From assembly GCF_019091455.1 (NCBI RefSeq), contig NZ_JAGXJN010000037.1:1-64000 (forward strand): DNA of 64,000 nt. Reading direction: 5' to 3'. Position numbers and translations under genes: made by a program. Positions 1 to 7,927 of this stretch are shown here, piece by piece (positions within the stretch are counted from its first letter, which is position 1; each line of letters opens with the position of its first letter). The notes beneath the pieces are model-generated. The model was not told the origin of the DNA, did not search any database, and worked only from the letters and a program-made list of their open reading frames with translations. This DNA is from Chitinophaga sp. GbtcB8. Its GTDB lineage: Bacteria > Bacteroidota > Bacteroidia > Chitinophagales > Chitinophagaceae.

Positions 1-238
1 CTGCTGAACAATCATAAAAAATATATTCGCCCGTTTTTTTATCATAATCAACAACATCCGGCTCACCACCAGTGTTTTCCATTTCATTAAGCGACCAAAG
101 CTTTTCAGGATTAGCGTCCAGCTTTGCCTGTACCTTAGCCCATTCCAGCCCTTTATGGCGGTTCATGTTCTTCTCAAAACGGGTCTTTAATAATTTGAGC
201 AGTTTTTCATGTTGCTCAGAGGACAGCTTCTTTTTCAT
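1..238 (-). CDS. DUF4256 family protein (3' part outside window)
   Basis: The reading frame starts with ATG at 238 and runs off the left edge, so only the first 79 codons are present. The visible part has the family's conserved block: RFEKNMNRHKGLEW, then KLWSLNEMENTGGEPDVV and GEYIFYDCSAES. These match my memory of DUF4256 proteins, whose biochemical role is unknown. It is the last visible gene of a minus-strand operon (ArsR, SRPBCC, DoxX-like, DUF4256), ten bases after the DoxX-like gene, so it is probably controlled by the ArsR regulator. Confidence 0.85.
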   Translation of the reverse strand, partial: MKKKLSSEQHEKLLKLLKTRFEKNMNRHKGLEWAKVQAKLDANPEKLWSLNEMENTGGEPDVVDYDKKTGEYIFYDCSA

Positions 239-248
239 ATGTTTTATA

Positions 249-650
249 TTATCCCAGTTGAATAACTTTTCTATCCGCAGGTCTGAAGTACCAGGATACC
301 ACTGTCAGGACCAGGAGTAACAATGAGGGAAATATTTCATTCACGGAGCTACCGGAACCGATATGTGAAAATATCGCTCCTGACATGATGAAGAAAAAGC
401 CTGCATACGCCCATTCATTTAGTAAAGGAAATCCAGGAATAAGCAATGCTATCACTCCCAGAATTTTCCAGGCGCCCAGTATGGTTAGAAAATAGACGGG
501 ATAGCCCAAACGTACAATACCATCTACTCCTGGCGGAGCCACTGCGCCTTCCGCTTTCATTCTGAGTAATTGTACCATTCCGGTTGATAGCATTCCTAAA
601 GAAAGCCAGATGGTAGCGATCCAATAAATGATTTTATTTCTTTTGGTCAT
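249..650 (-). CDS. DoxX-like family membrane protein
   Basis: This 133-residue protein has four predicted membrane helices (about residues 8-28, 46-70, 80-100 and 108-125). The second carries the FLTILGAWKILGVIALLIPGF-type pattern typical of DoxX-like proteins found beside ArsR/SRPBCC genes. The family sits in the inner membrane; its molecular activity is not firmly known. It starts with ATG six bases after the SRPBCC gene, so the two are probably cotranscribed. Nothing looks truncated. The family call is firm, the function open. Confidence 0.85.
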   Translation of the reverse strand: MTKRNKIIYWIATIWLSLGMLSTGMVQLLRMKAEGAVAPPGVDGIVRLGYPVYFLTILGAWKILGVIALLIPGFPLLNEWAYAGFFFIMSGAIFSHIGSGSSVNEIFPSLLLLVLTVVSWYFRPADRKVIQLG

Positions 651-656
651 GGGATG

Positions 657-1124
657 TTATTTTAGTTTGCTTAGGACTTTTTCCAATTGGTTATGTGCCA
701 TATTTATTCCATAAGTGAATGGGAGCTTTAATACCTCGTCCCTGATCGCAGCGGATCTGTATACTATATGCATAGTGAGCTTGCTGGTGTCATCAGTAAG
801 CTTTTCAAACTCCAGGAACTCAAGCTGGACGCCAAAAGGCACATTATCCATTTCAAAGGTCCGGATGATCCGCTGATTCGGGCTAAACTCATGGATCACT
901 CCATTGAGCTGAAATACCATGTTTGCCTTCTCATTGCTTGTTTCAAAGCGCCAGCTGCCATGATTTTTGTTTTCAAGCTTCAGCTCTTTTGTCCCCATCC
1001 ATTGCTCAATAATTTCCGGGTCCTCATACGCTTTAAAAAGCAATTCTAATGGCAGCTCAAATTCCCTTGTGTTCACCAGATCCTGTTTGCCTTCTTCGGC
1101 ATTGATCTTTGTTTTTTGCTCCAT
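657..1124 (-). CDS. SRPBCC / AHSA1-like domain protein
   Basis: The 155-residue protein has the helix-grip START-like fold of the AHSA1 family. Visible family features are VNTREFELPLELLFKAYEDPEIIEQWMG near residues 18-45, the SWRFET strand, and a C-terminal helix (AHNQLEKVLSKLK). Such cavity proteins bind small hydrophobic ligands or act as client-binding domains; the ligand here is unknown. It lies four bases downstream of the ArsR gene and six bases upstream of the DoxX-like gene, an arrangement repeated in many bacteria. Confidence 0.88.
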   Translation of the reverse strand: MEQKTKINAEEGKQDLVNTREFELPLELLFKAYEDPEIIEQWMGTKELKLENKNHGSWRFETSNEKANMVFQLNGVIHEFSPNQRIIRTFEMDNVPFGVQLEFLEFEKLTDDTSKLTMHIVYRSAAIRDEVLKLPFTYGINMAHNQLEKVLSKLK

Positions 1125-1128
1125 ACTT

Positions 1129-1371
1129 CTATTTTTTCGGTTTGTAGGCTTTCATGATGTTTTCCAGCTTATTAAAGCGGTCATCCCACATTTTGCGGAA
1201 TGGTTCGATAAAGTCGGCTACTTCTTTCATTTTTTTTGCATTGATGTAATAGTAAATTTCCCGGCCGTTTTGTTTTTGTTCCAATAATTCGCACTCAGTG
1301 AGTATTTGCAAATGTTTTGAAACAGTTGGTCGTGCGGTATCGAAGTTGGAGGCAATTGCGCCGGCTGTCAT
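1129..1371 (-). CDS. ArsR-family winged-helix regulator, start uncertain
   Basis: The C-terminal 80 residues carry a winged helix (TAGAIASNFDTARPTVSKHLQILTE, then a wing around NGREIYYYIN) typical of ArsR repressors that head SRPBCC/DoxX operons. The coordinates use the first ATG, but homologous sequence continues upstream in frame to about 1446 (RRDVSQAIADPTRR), which supplies the expected first helix. No ATG, GTG or TTG occurs between there and the in-frame TAG at 1468-1470; where homologs have Met-Arg-Arg-Asp, this gene has CTC (Leu). Either a rare start is used, the gene starts internally and is crippled, or the start was lost. The protein would repress its own operon. Confidence 0.75.
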   Translation of the reverse strand: MTAGAIASNFDTARPTVSKHLQILTECELLEQKQNGREIYYYINAKKMKEVADFIEPFRKMWDDRFNKLENIMKAYKPKK

Positions 1372-1454
1372 GGATTGTGAGGCTACCAGTAGGTGGATAG
1401 TCCTTCTTGTGGGGTCAGCGATGGCCTGGGATACATCTCGTCTGAGGTTCCTTG

Positions 1455-1496
1455 TGTAGCTATTTGACTACCAATATATGTGTAGTTATTTAGCTA
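1455..1496. promoter_or_regulatory. Tandem operator-like repeats upstream of arsR
   Basis: Two 16-bp direct repeats, 1455-1470 (TGTAGCTATTTGACTA) and 1481-1496 (TGTAGTTATTTAGCTA), match at 13 of 16 positions with starts 26 bp apart. Each contains the imperfect palindrome TAG-N8-CTA. They sit just upstream of the ArsR reading frame, where an autoregulatory operator is expected. The operator role is inferred. Confidence 0.5.
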
Positions 1497-1499
1497 CGC

Positions 1500-1831
1500 A
1501 AATTTTTGTTGGGGGAAGGTGGCTTTGCGGCTTGATCAGGAAAAGCGAATTAACCTAGCATTTCCTCCTGACATAAAAAATTTGTTGAGTTTGTAGTGAC
1601 TTCTAATTATTAAATTCTGTTCAAATATCCGGTAAAATACTGGTAATGGCACAAGCCGGACTATTCTTCAATCCGAGGCATATTTACCCTATAATTTACA
1701 TTATGTTAAATAACACCCGCCGTAAAATACACCCATCCACCCCTTGATCCTAAAGGCTCTTGCTAATCATACCCGCAGTATTGCCTTAATCATCTCCCCT
1801 AAGCACCCTCTCAGATTAACTCCCAATGGAC
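1500..1831. other. Intergenic stretch without recognisable gene
   Basis: AT-rich sequence between the arsR control region and the end of the small histidine kinase gene. I found no coding frame with family similarity, no strong hairpin and no tRNA-like fold. It probably holds the arsR promoter at its left edge. Confidence 0.5.
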
Positions 1832-2575
1832 TCAGGCCGGCTCAGATCTTAGTGGAAAGCTAACCGTAAACGTACTCCCTACACCAATCTCACTTTTTAC
1901 AGTAATTACACCGTCCATGGCTTCCGTTAAGCTCTTTATTATAGAAAGCCCCAGGCCAATGCCTCCCAGCTGGGTTTTAAACCCATTGGCCAGCTGCCGG
2001 TATTCCTGGAAGATCAGCGGCAGCTCGGCGGTGGAAATGCCAATGCCCTGGTCCGTGATCTCTATACTAAACCTGTCAGCATCCGTAAAACAGGTAACAG
2101 ATACCACCGTACCGGGCGGACTATATTTTAAGGCATTCATAAGTAAATTGTAGACGATCTGGGTCAGGTACACCTTATCAACATAAATAAAAGACGGGAA
2201 ATCTTTGGGTACCTGCTTTACTACCGAGATTGTTTTGTCCATAAAAAGGGCCGACATGGATAACAGCACATTATCCAGCCATTTCCTGAAATCAAAATAG
2301 GTTTCCATAATTTGAAACTTTTGCTGGTTTTCCTGCCTTACTACCTCTCTCACCCGTTCAAAGATCTCATTCAGGTTATTGGCTGCGGAGAATATCATTT
2401 GTAAAAGCTCCTGTACAAACGCCGGATCTCCATTCTCTATCTCCCGTTTCAAAAAGGTGGCTGCAGTTACCACCCCATTAATAGGCACACCAATTTCATG
2501 CAGGGTGGTATGAAAAATGGATTTCAGCACCTCAAACGAGGGTTGTTCAGTTACTTCTTTCTCGGACAAACGCAT
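1832..2575 (-). CDS. Sensor-less histidine kinase
   Basis: This 247-residue protein is a bare kinase core without membrane segment or sensor domain. The dimerisation/phosphoacceptor helix has the H-box LHEIGVPING, placing the phosphorylated histidine at residue 26. The ATPase domain follows, with N-box NLLMNALKYSPPGT near 140, G1 DQGIGIS near 178 and G2 GGIGLGLSI near 207. It is probably cytoplasmic and would phosphorylate a separate response regulator not in this window. It lies 190 bases downstream of the large hybrid kinase on the same strand, which suggests but does not prove joint work. Confidence 0.88.
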   Translation of the reverse strand: MRLSEKEVTEQPSFEVLKSIFHTTLHEIGVPINGVVTAATFLKREIENGDPAFVQELLQMIFSAANNLNEIFERVREVVRQENQQKFQIMETYFDFRKWLDNVLLSMSALFMDKTISVVKQVPKDFPSFIYVDKVYLTQIVYNLLMNALKYSPPGTVVSVTCFTDADRFSIEITDQGIGISTAELPLIFQEYRQLANGFKTQLGGIGLGLSIIKSLTEAMDGVITVKSEIGVGSTFTVSFPLRSEPA

Positions 2576-2767
2576 GGGGATGGTTTTTATACTGGTTGAT
2601 GGGCGCTGGTTCCGGCACGCGGAATAAGGGCAATTTCATGCCTTGGGAAGAAAAAGGCAATAAGGACTTGGTACTATTTTTATACGCATAAATTAGTAGT
2701 ATCCGCTGCCAGTAAGGGTTTCATGGGATGCCTGGCGGGATTAAATTTTGCTTGCAATGTATAGCAA

Positions 2768-4948
2768 TTATGCCTGCAGCTTATTTATAAGCTGTACCTT
2801 ATTAGACACACTGGCTTTTTCAAATATGTTTTGCACGTGTTTTTTAACCGTCCGTTCGGCAATGAACAGGTTATCTCCTATTTCTTTATAGGAATGTCCC
2901 CCGCAAATTAACCGGGCTATATCCACCTCCCGGGTGGTAAGATTATACTGGCTGCAGTTGAGCTCAAAACTGCCGGAGGCCTGTTTAAGATCCAGGTTCT
3001 CTACTTTCTGCAAGGCCCTGATGGTATTGTTTAACAGGCTTTTTTTCTGCCTAAGAGCATTATCCAGCACGGAATTGATCTTCTGGATCAGCTCTTCCAT
3101 GCGAAAAGGTTTGGGTATATAATCCAGGGCGCCCAGCTTCAACCCTTCCAGCTTGTCTTTATTGGTGAACTTAGCCGACAGGAAAATAAACGGGATATGA
3201 TTATAGTCCGGGCTTTCGGAAATAATGCGGGCAAATTTGAACCCATCTACCTTATCCATCATCACATCAGAAATGATCAGGTCAGGCGGAACCGGGTAGC
3301 TCTTTACTTTTCTCAGGGCTTCATTACCATTAAATGCCACGCATACATTATATTTCTCCTTCAGCTTTTTTAGCAGATAGCTGATCATGGCCTGGTTATC
3401 CTCTACCAGCAGAATGGTTTGCTTGCGGAGATCATAGCTGGTATCGCTGATGTTAAAGTCCGACACTTCCAGCCCGGAAGATGTGCTGATCTTAAAGTCA
3501 TCCGCTACCGCCTCATTTTTGCTAAGCACATGCCGGTTCAGCAGCACTGTAATGCGGGTGCCTTTCTGCTTTTGGGGATTGCTGTCAATGAGGATCTTCC
3601 CCTGCAGGCTGTCCACGATCTTTTTAAGCATCGGCATGCCCAGGCCCATACCCTGGGCACTTTTCTTTTGCATATTGATCTGGTAATAGGGCTCAAAGAT
3701 CTTTTTCTGCAGTCCCGGCTCAATGCCTATGCCATTATCCTGCACCGTAAAGCGCAGCTGGTTGCCGGATGCTTCCAGGGAAACGCTGATCTCACCTCCT
3801 TCCTCAGTATATTTAATGGCATTCTCCACCAGGTTCACTACAATACGGCTTACCGCTTCGGGATCAGCCTTCATGAGCAGATCCTGCGCTACATTTTCTT
3901 TCAGGGTCAGCTTCTTCTTACGGCAGTAGTTCCGGAACAGTATCAGGTTATCTGTTACCACCTGGCTAAAGCTGATCACCTGTGCATAGTTATAAATGGG
4001 CAGCCCCTTATCGTACCGCTCCAGGTCAAACAGGTTGCTGATATCATTATTCAGCTTGGCCAGGTTCCGCTTTACGATCAGCAGGTCCTCATTATAACCT
4101 TGTTTCTGGATATACTCTTCCAGGTAGTTATTCATGAGGGTGATGGGCGTTTTGGTTTCATGCACCAGGTTCACAAAGGCATGGGTCCTTTGCTCATTGG
4201 ACCTCTTGAGCGCGGCCGTTTGTTTGTCCACTTCCTTTTCCAGGTTCAGGGCGTATTGCTGTAGCTGTATGTACTCTTCTTTGGATTTTTGAACGGTTTG
4301 CCGCAGCAGCGTTACATTCAACAACATGAACACAATATTATTGAACACGCCCACCACCCAGTTAGGCTGTTCCAGGAAAACGCCTATCACCGGGGAGCTG
4401 CACCAGAAAAACAGGGAGGCATAGATCCAGAGCCTTTCCCGGAAAACAGGCCAGTTCTTTTCCCTGCGATGGGTTTTTATAAGTACTCTGGCCAGGTCAA
4501 ACAGGGCGTAACAGGCATAGGAGGCCGTAATAATATAGGTATATAATAAGGTATTGGGAAGATCATGGGTAACAGGAAAATAACAAACAAAAAAAACTAA
4601 AAAAGGCACTACCAGGAACAGGAATCCGTATTTACGGTGAAATTCCAATCCCTGCAGCCGCGTTGTTTTTACACAATAATACGGCATGTAAGCGGTTACC
4701 AGGTAACCGAAACCCTGGTTAATAATGATCTGCAGGGTAATGGGTACAGGTATATGCGGGTCCGGCAGGATCATGAGATTCTCTGCCAGGTTATATAATA
4801 TTAACAGGCCTACCAGTATCAGGTGCCATAGCCGTTCTTTTTCATGGCGCCTGGCCAGGAAGGTCTGTAACTGGTTACAAAAAATAATGATCTCCAGCAG
4901 GATAATACAAAAGATCACGAGGTTAAGCCGGATGCCAAAAAATAACAT
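2768..4948 (-). CDS. 7TM hybrid histidine kinase fused to response regulator with LuxR HTH
   Basis: The 726-residue protein combines a full two-component system in one chain. Residues 1-215 contain about seven hydrophobic helices. A coiled-coil linker (220-255) leads to the phosphoacceptor helix with LVHETKTPIT (His263). The ATPase domain has NLVENAIKYTEEGG (372-385), DNGIGIE (404-410) and GMGLGMPM. A receiver domain follows at 510-625 with LLVEDN, phosphoacceptor Asp561 (DLIISDVMM) and Lys613. The end (about 665-726) is a LuxR/GerE helix-turn-helix (LTTREVDIARL, AERTVKKHVQNIFEKA). The DNA-binding domain therefore appears tethered to the membrane. It lies downstream of the SusCD-type locus and may regulate it; that link is inferred. 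Confidence 0.92.
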   Translation of the reverse strand: MLFFGIRLNLVIFCIILLEIIIFCNQLQTFLARRHEKERLWHLILVGLLILYNLAENLMILPDPHIPVPITLQIIINQGFGYLVTAYMPYYCVKTTRLQGLEFHRKYGFLFLVVPFLVFFVCYFPVTHDLPNTLLYTYIITASYACYALFDLARVLIKTHRREKNWPVFRERLWIYASLFFWCSSPVIGVFLEQPNWVVGVFNNIVFMLLNVTLLRQTVQKSKEEYIQLQQYALNLEKEVDKQTAALKRSNEQRTHAFVNLVHETKTPITLMNNYLEEYIQKQGYNEDLLIVKRNLAKLNNDISNLFDLERYDKGLPIYNYAQVISFSQVVTDNLILFRNYCRKKKLTLKENVAQDLLMKADPEAVSRIVVNLVENAIKYTEEGGEISVSLEASGNQLRFTVQDNGIGIEPGLQKKIFEPYYQINMQKKSAQGMGLGMPMLKKIVDSLQGKILIDSNPQKQKGTRITVLLNRHVLSKNEAVADDFKISTSSGLEVSDFNISDTSYDLRKQTILLVEDNQAMISYLLKKLKEKYNVCVAFNGNEALRKVKSYPVPPDLIISDVMMDKVDGFKFARIISESPDYNHIPFIFLSAKFTNKDKLEGLKLGALDYIPKPFRMEELIQKINSVLDNALRQKKSLLNNTIRALQKVENLDLKQASGSFELNCSQYNLTTREVDIARLICGGHSYKEIGDNLFIAERTVKKHVQNIFEKASVSNKVQLINKLQA

Positions 4949-5011
4949 ATACTACCATTTAGCGGGCGCAGTCGGTATATGAAATTACGGTATTTTTTGC
5001 AGCGGCTCTCT

Positions 5012-5473
5012 TTACCACCGCACCATCTTAAAGCCCCATCCCGGTACCCGCTTTTGCATTTCTATCTCATCATCCCGTTTAGTTAAACCACAGTCCAGGT
5101 AATTCTGGTGCAGCTTTTCCAGTGCCTGCCTGTCCAGCTCTACGCCCAATCCTGGTCCGTTGGGAACCATTACAGCGCCATCCTCAAACCGGAGCCTTCC
5201 CCCAACAACTACCTCCTCTGATTGCCAGGGGTAGTGCGTATCCAGGGCATAAGGTAGCCGTGGAAGCGCTGCACCCAGGTGCACCATTGCTGCCAGCGAA
5301 ATACCCAAATGACTGTTGGAATGCATGGAAAGGTCGCGGCCAAAAGCTTCGCAGATCCTGGTAAGCTCCATAGAGGTACGCAATCCTCCCCAGAAATGAT
5401 GATCACTAAGGATAATATCTTCTGATCCCAGTGCAATGCTGCCGGGAAGATCTTCAAAAGATGTGGTGCACAT
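5012..5473 (-). pseudogene. C-terminal fragment of glucarate dehydratase
   Basis: The 153-residue frame matches only the last third of glucarate dehydratases (enolase superfamily, normally about 450 residues): DIILSDHHFWGGLR, MHSNSHLGISLAAMVHLGAA, ALDTHYPWQ, then GPGLGVELDRQALEKLH and PGWGFK. The metal-binding Asp and Glu and the catalytic Lys of the barrel are missing, while the segment holding the catalytic His is kept. It cannot be an active dehydratase. Homology begins with the AAC ATG (Asn-Met) codons immediately after the stop codon of the upstream enzyme gene, so a deletion or recombination joined the two. The TAA-C-ATG arrangement could permit coupled translation of a useless fragment. 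Confidence 0.85.
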
Positions 5474-5474
5474 G

Positions 5475-6704
5475 TTAAAAAACCGCTTTTATTGCTTTCA
5501 GATATGCGTCCCCGTACTTTTTTTCCGGCAAAAGATAGCTGCCTTCTGTCCATTCATTCCAGGAATTGAGTACAACAATTTTATGTTTTGGATGATAGCT
5601 ATTCAAAAAGTTTCTGGCTTCCAGCAGCTGTTGCTGAAAGGCTGCCGGTGTGTTTCCTGTAAATACCGGGGTCCAGGGATAATTTCCCTGCGCAAATTTA
5701 TCCGTTTGCATACAGCGTGGGCTTGCATCCCAGCCCATAGATACATTCGGTGTATATAATACATCAGGATATTCACTAACAAAATCAATCCAGTATTTTT
5801 TCATTGCTGCAAATGGCTTTTCAATGGGTATAGTAGGAAAGCCATCCTGACCCGCATTGTAATGATGGAGATAACAGTAAGTTGAGACACTTTCGCAGCT
5901 GAGCTTTTTTAAAAGATCTTTTATATCCGCCGGCGGATCGTTTCCCTGTATTTGCCTGACAAAATTTTCATTGAGCATCCAGCTCATTATATTTAAATGC
6001 ACGCCGGGAAATCCTGCCTTTTTTGTTTTTTCGTCCAGCATTTCAATGGCCCTTTGTGTTTCCTGAATGCTTCCAAATCCATTGATAAAAGTGATGATCT
6101 CATAAATGGAAAAATAAGGCTTACCATCAATCAGCCAGTAATTGGGTTGTTTGAAATACTTGTCAACGATATAGCTGGATATGGTATCCCATAACGGCAT
6201 AGACACCTCGCCCTGTGTTAATGCTACCCGGTTATTATCAAAAGTAGCCGGCTGTATATTGAGCCAGTCATGATTGGCCCACATAATTGCAAATTTTAAG
6301 CGGTTACGGTTGGGCGCCTGTAAAAAGCCTTTTTCCAATCCTTCCTGTAAATATTGACCCGTATTACTGTACCAGTACCAGTCATAGATAAAACAATCAA
6401 TACCATTGTTTGCGGCGATATCAATTTCCTTTGCTGCCCATTTGGGATCTGCTTCGTTAAAATACCCCCACGCAGGCACCTTCGGCTGCTCATGTCCCTT
6501 AAACCGGGGTTTGGCAGCCTTTACAAGCTCCCACTCCGTCCATCCCTTACCATGCCATTTTGCATTGATGCTATCAGGATGGTAATTAGGAAAATAATAA
6601 ACTGCAACCTGGTAATCATCCGGCTTGGCTGAATGCTGCGCATGTGCAGAAAATGAGATCAATAAAGCAAAAAGCAGCGCGGTTGTCTTTATCAACATAC
6701 TCAT
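5475..6704 (-). CDS. WbsX / GH99-like secreted glycosidase
   Basis: A signal peptide (MSMLIKTTALLFALLISFSAHAQ) precedes a TIM-barrel-type domain of the WbsX family related to GH99 endo-mannosidases. Visible motifs are VAVYYFPNYHPD, KGWTEWELVKAAKPRFKGH, CFIYDWYWYSNTGQYLQ, FAIMWANHDW and, near the C terminus, LNSWNEWTEGSYLLPEKKYG. The start is the ATG at 6704; an upstream TTG at 6728 is in frame but less likely. The product is probably periplasmic or surface-exposed and acts on the glycan imported by the upstream SusCD pair. It is the enzyme of this locus and is complete, although its stop codon abuts the glucarate dehydratase remnant. Confidence 0.85.
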   Translation of the reverse strand: MSMLIKTTALLFALLISFSAHAQHSAKPDDYQVAVYYFPNYHPDSINAKWHGKGWTEWELVKAAKPRFKGHEQPKVPAWGYFNEADPKWAAKEIDIAANNGIDCFIYDWYWYSNTGQYLQEGLEKGFLQAPNRNRLKFAIMWANHDWLNIQPATFDNNRVALTQGEVSMPLWDTISSYIVDKYFKQPNYWLIDGKPYFSIYEIITFINGFGSIQETQRAIEMLDEKTKKAGFPGVHLNIMSWMLNENFVRQIQGNDPPADIKDLLKKLSCESVSTYCYLHHYNAGQDGFPTIPIEKPFAAMKKYWIDFVSEYPDVLYTPNVSMGWDASPRCMQTDKFAQGNYPWTPVFTGNTPAAFQQQLLEARNFLNSYHPKHKIVVLNSWNEWTEGSYLLPEKKYGDAYLKAIKAVF

Positions 6705-6730
6705 GATTTTTTTGAATTTATATACCAATC

Positions 6731-6774
6731 AATCGCGTCATTGCGAGGAGTCCTTTCCTCGCAATGACGCGATT
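6731..6774. repeat. Perfect palindrome, short member of a dispersed repeat family
   Basis: Arms AATCGCGTCATTGCGAGGA (6731-6749) and its exact complement (6756-6774) flank a six-base loop. Partial copies of the same arm occur at 14608 and at both ends of the 19961-20135 element. It lies between two genes of the SusCD operon and could fold in the transcript as an attenuating or stabilising hairpin. Confidence 0.9.
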
Positions 6775-6786
6775 TAAATTTTAAAC

Positions 6787-7893
6787 CTATTGCATACCAT
6801 AAGCACTGATATCCCCTAAAACGATATACGACTGAGGTCCTGTTAAACCTATCAGCTTAAAATATCTTGCCCTTGAACCGGGTGGGATGTTATAGGATTG
6901 CCCATCGTCAATGGTACGGTTAAAATTAAATGTTCCAACATCCGTCCAGGTAATATTATCAGCGCTTACCAGCATCTGGAAGGTATCACATGCCCGGTCA
7001 TCCCCTGTCATTCTATATAATTTGAACGATGTGATAGTTCTCAGCGCGCCCATATCCACCGTAAAAAAATGATATGGATAAGATGAATTTCCTACCCATG
7101 AATGCCAGCGGGTGCCAGGATTGCCATCTATCACATGCGTTACTAAATTTTCATCTCCCGGATGCTGCGTGGAAAAATCAATGATCTGCCAATCTTTCTG
7201 ATTCAGTAAAAAGCCTTTGTTTTCCTTCACAAAACCGGTATAAAAAGTATCTATGCTTAAAGAGTCGGGAAGGTATACGGTCCGGTATTCATAGGTGGTG
7301 CCTGCTTTCAGATCCTTTATACCTGAAGTGGCCTCCGTTACCGGAAAACGTTTTATCTGTTCCTGCCCCAGGGAGTTGATATACTTTACTTCCGTTGCAT
7401 AGGCCCCATTGGATATATCAGCCCCTCCCCACTTAATAGCAATGGAGTCCGTATCCAGGATAGTCTCATCAACAGGGCGGCTTAACAGGCTGCCCTGGTA
7501 AACATCGCCATAACTGGCGCCAAATATTTCTACCGGAACAGAAGCATGACCTGCTGCATCATAGGTTTTAATAATGAATGAATAAGTCTTTTCCGGCAAA
7601 TTGCTAATAATATAGCTAATGGTATCCCCGTTGGCCGGAATATCTACCTTCACAGAATCGGTATAATTATTCCAGAAGATCTTTGCATTGGTAATGTTAG
7701 GATCCGCTCCCCTCAGCCAGGAAATTTTAACCCGGTTACGGCCAGTATGCACCACGGGCGATGTTGCCTTTCCGGTATAGGTAATGCCTCCCGGCACCAC
7801 AAATTTTTCATAGGTACGATCCATTTTTTTACAGGATGTAAAAACACCCTGCGCAAAAAACAATCCTATTATATAACAGCCTATTTTTTTCAT
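6787..7893 (-). CDS. DUF4998 lipoprotein with F5/8 type C domain
   Basis: A lipoprotein signal (lipidated Cys21 in FTSCKK) is followed by a DUF4998-type region that begins YEKFVVPGGITYTGK and has fibronectin-like strands (KISWLRGADPN, YSFIIKTYDAAGHAS). The last 150 residues form a discoidin/F5-8 type C carbohydrate-binding domain: HVIDGNPGTRWHSW, FTVDMGALRTITSFKLYR and ARYFKLIG. This is the usual architecture of accessory surface glycan-binding proteins in SusCD loci. It lies between the DUF5000 lipoprotein and the WbsX-like enzyme, in the same direction, and probably helps hold substrate at the cell surface. Confidence 0.85.
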   Translation of the reverse strand: MKKIGCYIIGLFFAQGVFTSCKKMDRTYEKFVVPGGITYTGKATSPVVHTGRNRVKISWLRGADPNITNAKIFWNNYTDSVKVDIPANGDTISYIISNLPEKTYSFIIKTYDAAGHASVPVEIFGASYGDVYQGSLLSRPVDETILDTDSIAIKWGGADISNGAYATEVKYINSLGQEQIKRFPVTEATSGIKDLKAGTTYEYRTVYLPDSLSIDTFYTGFVKENKGFLLNQKDWQIIDFSTQHPGDENLVTHVIDGNPGTRWHSWVGNSSYPYHFFTVDMGALRTITSFKLYRMTGDDRACDTFQMLVSADNITWTDVGTFNFNRTIDDGQSYNIPPGSRARYFKLIGLTGPQSYIVLGDISAYGMQ

Positions 7894-7927
7894 CTGATTT
7901 TGTTTAAAGCTTTTTTAATAATAAAGA

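Noticed and set aside
3419..4264. Open frame of 281 codons on the plus strand inside the hybrid kinase gene
   Set aside because: It is antisense to strongly conserved kinase motifs, has no family resemblance and its composition reflects the opposite strand.
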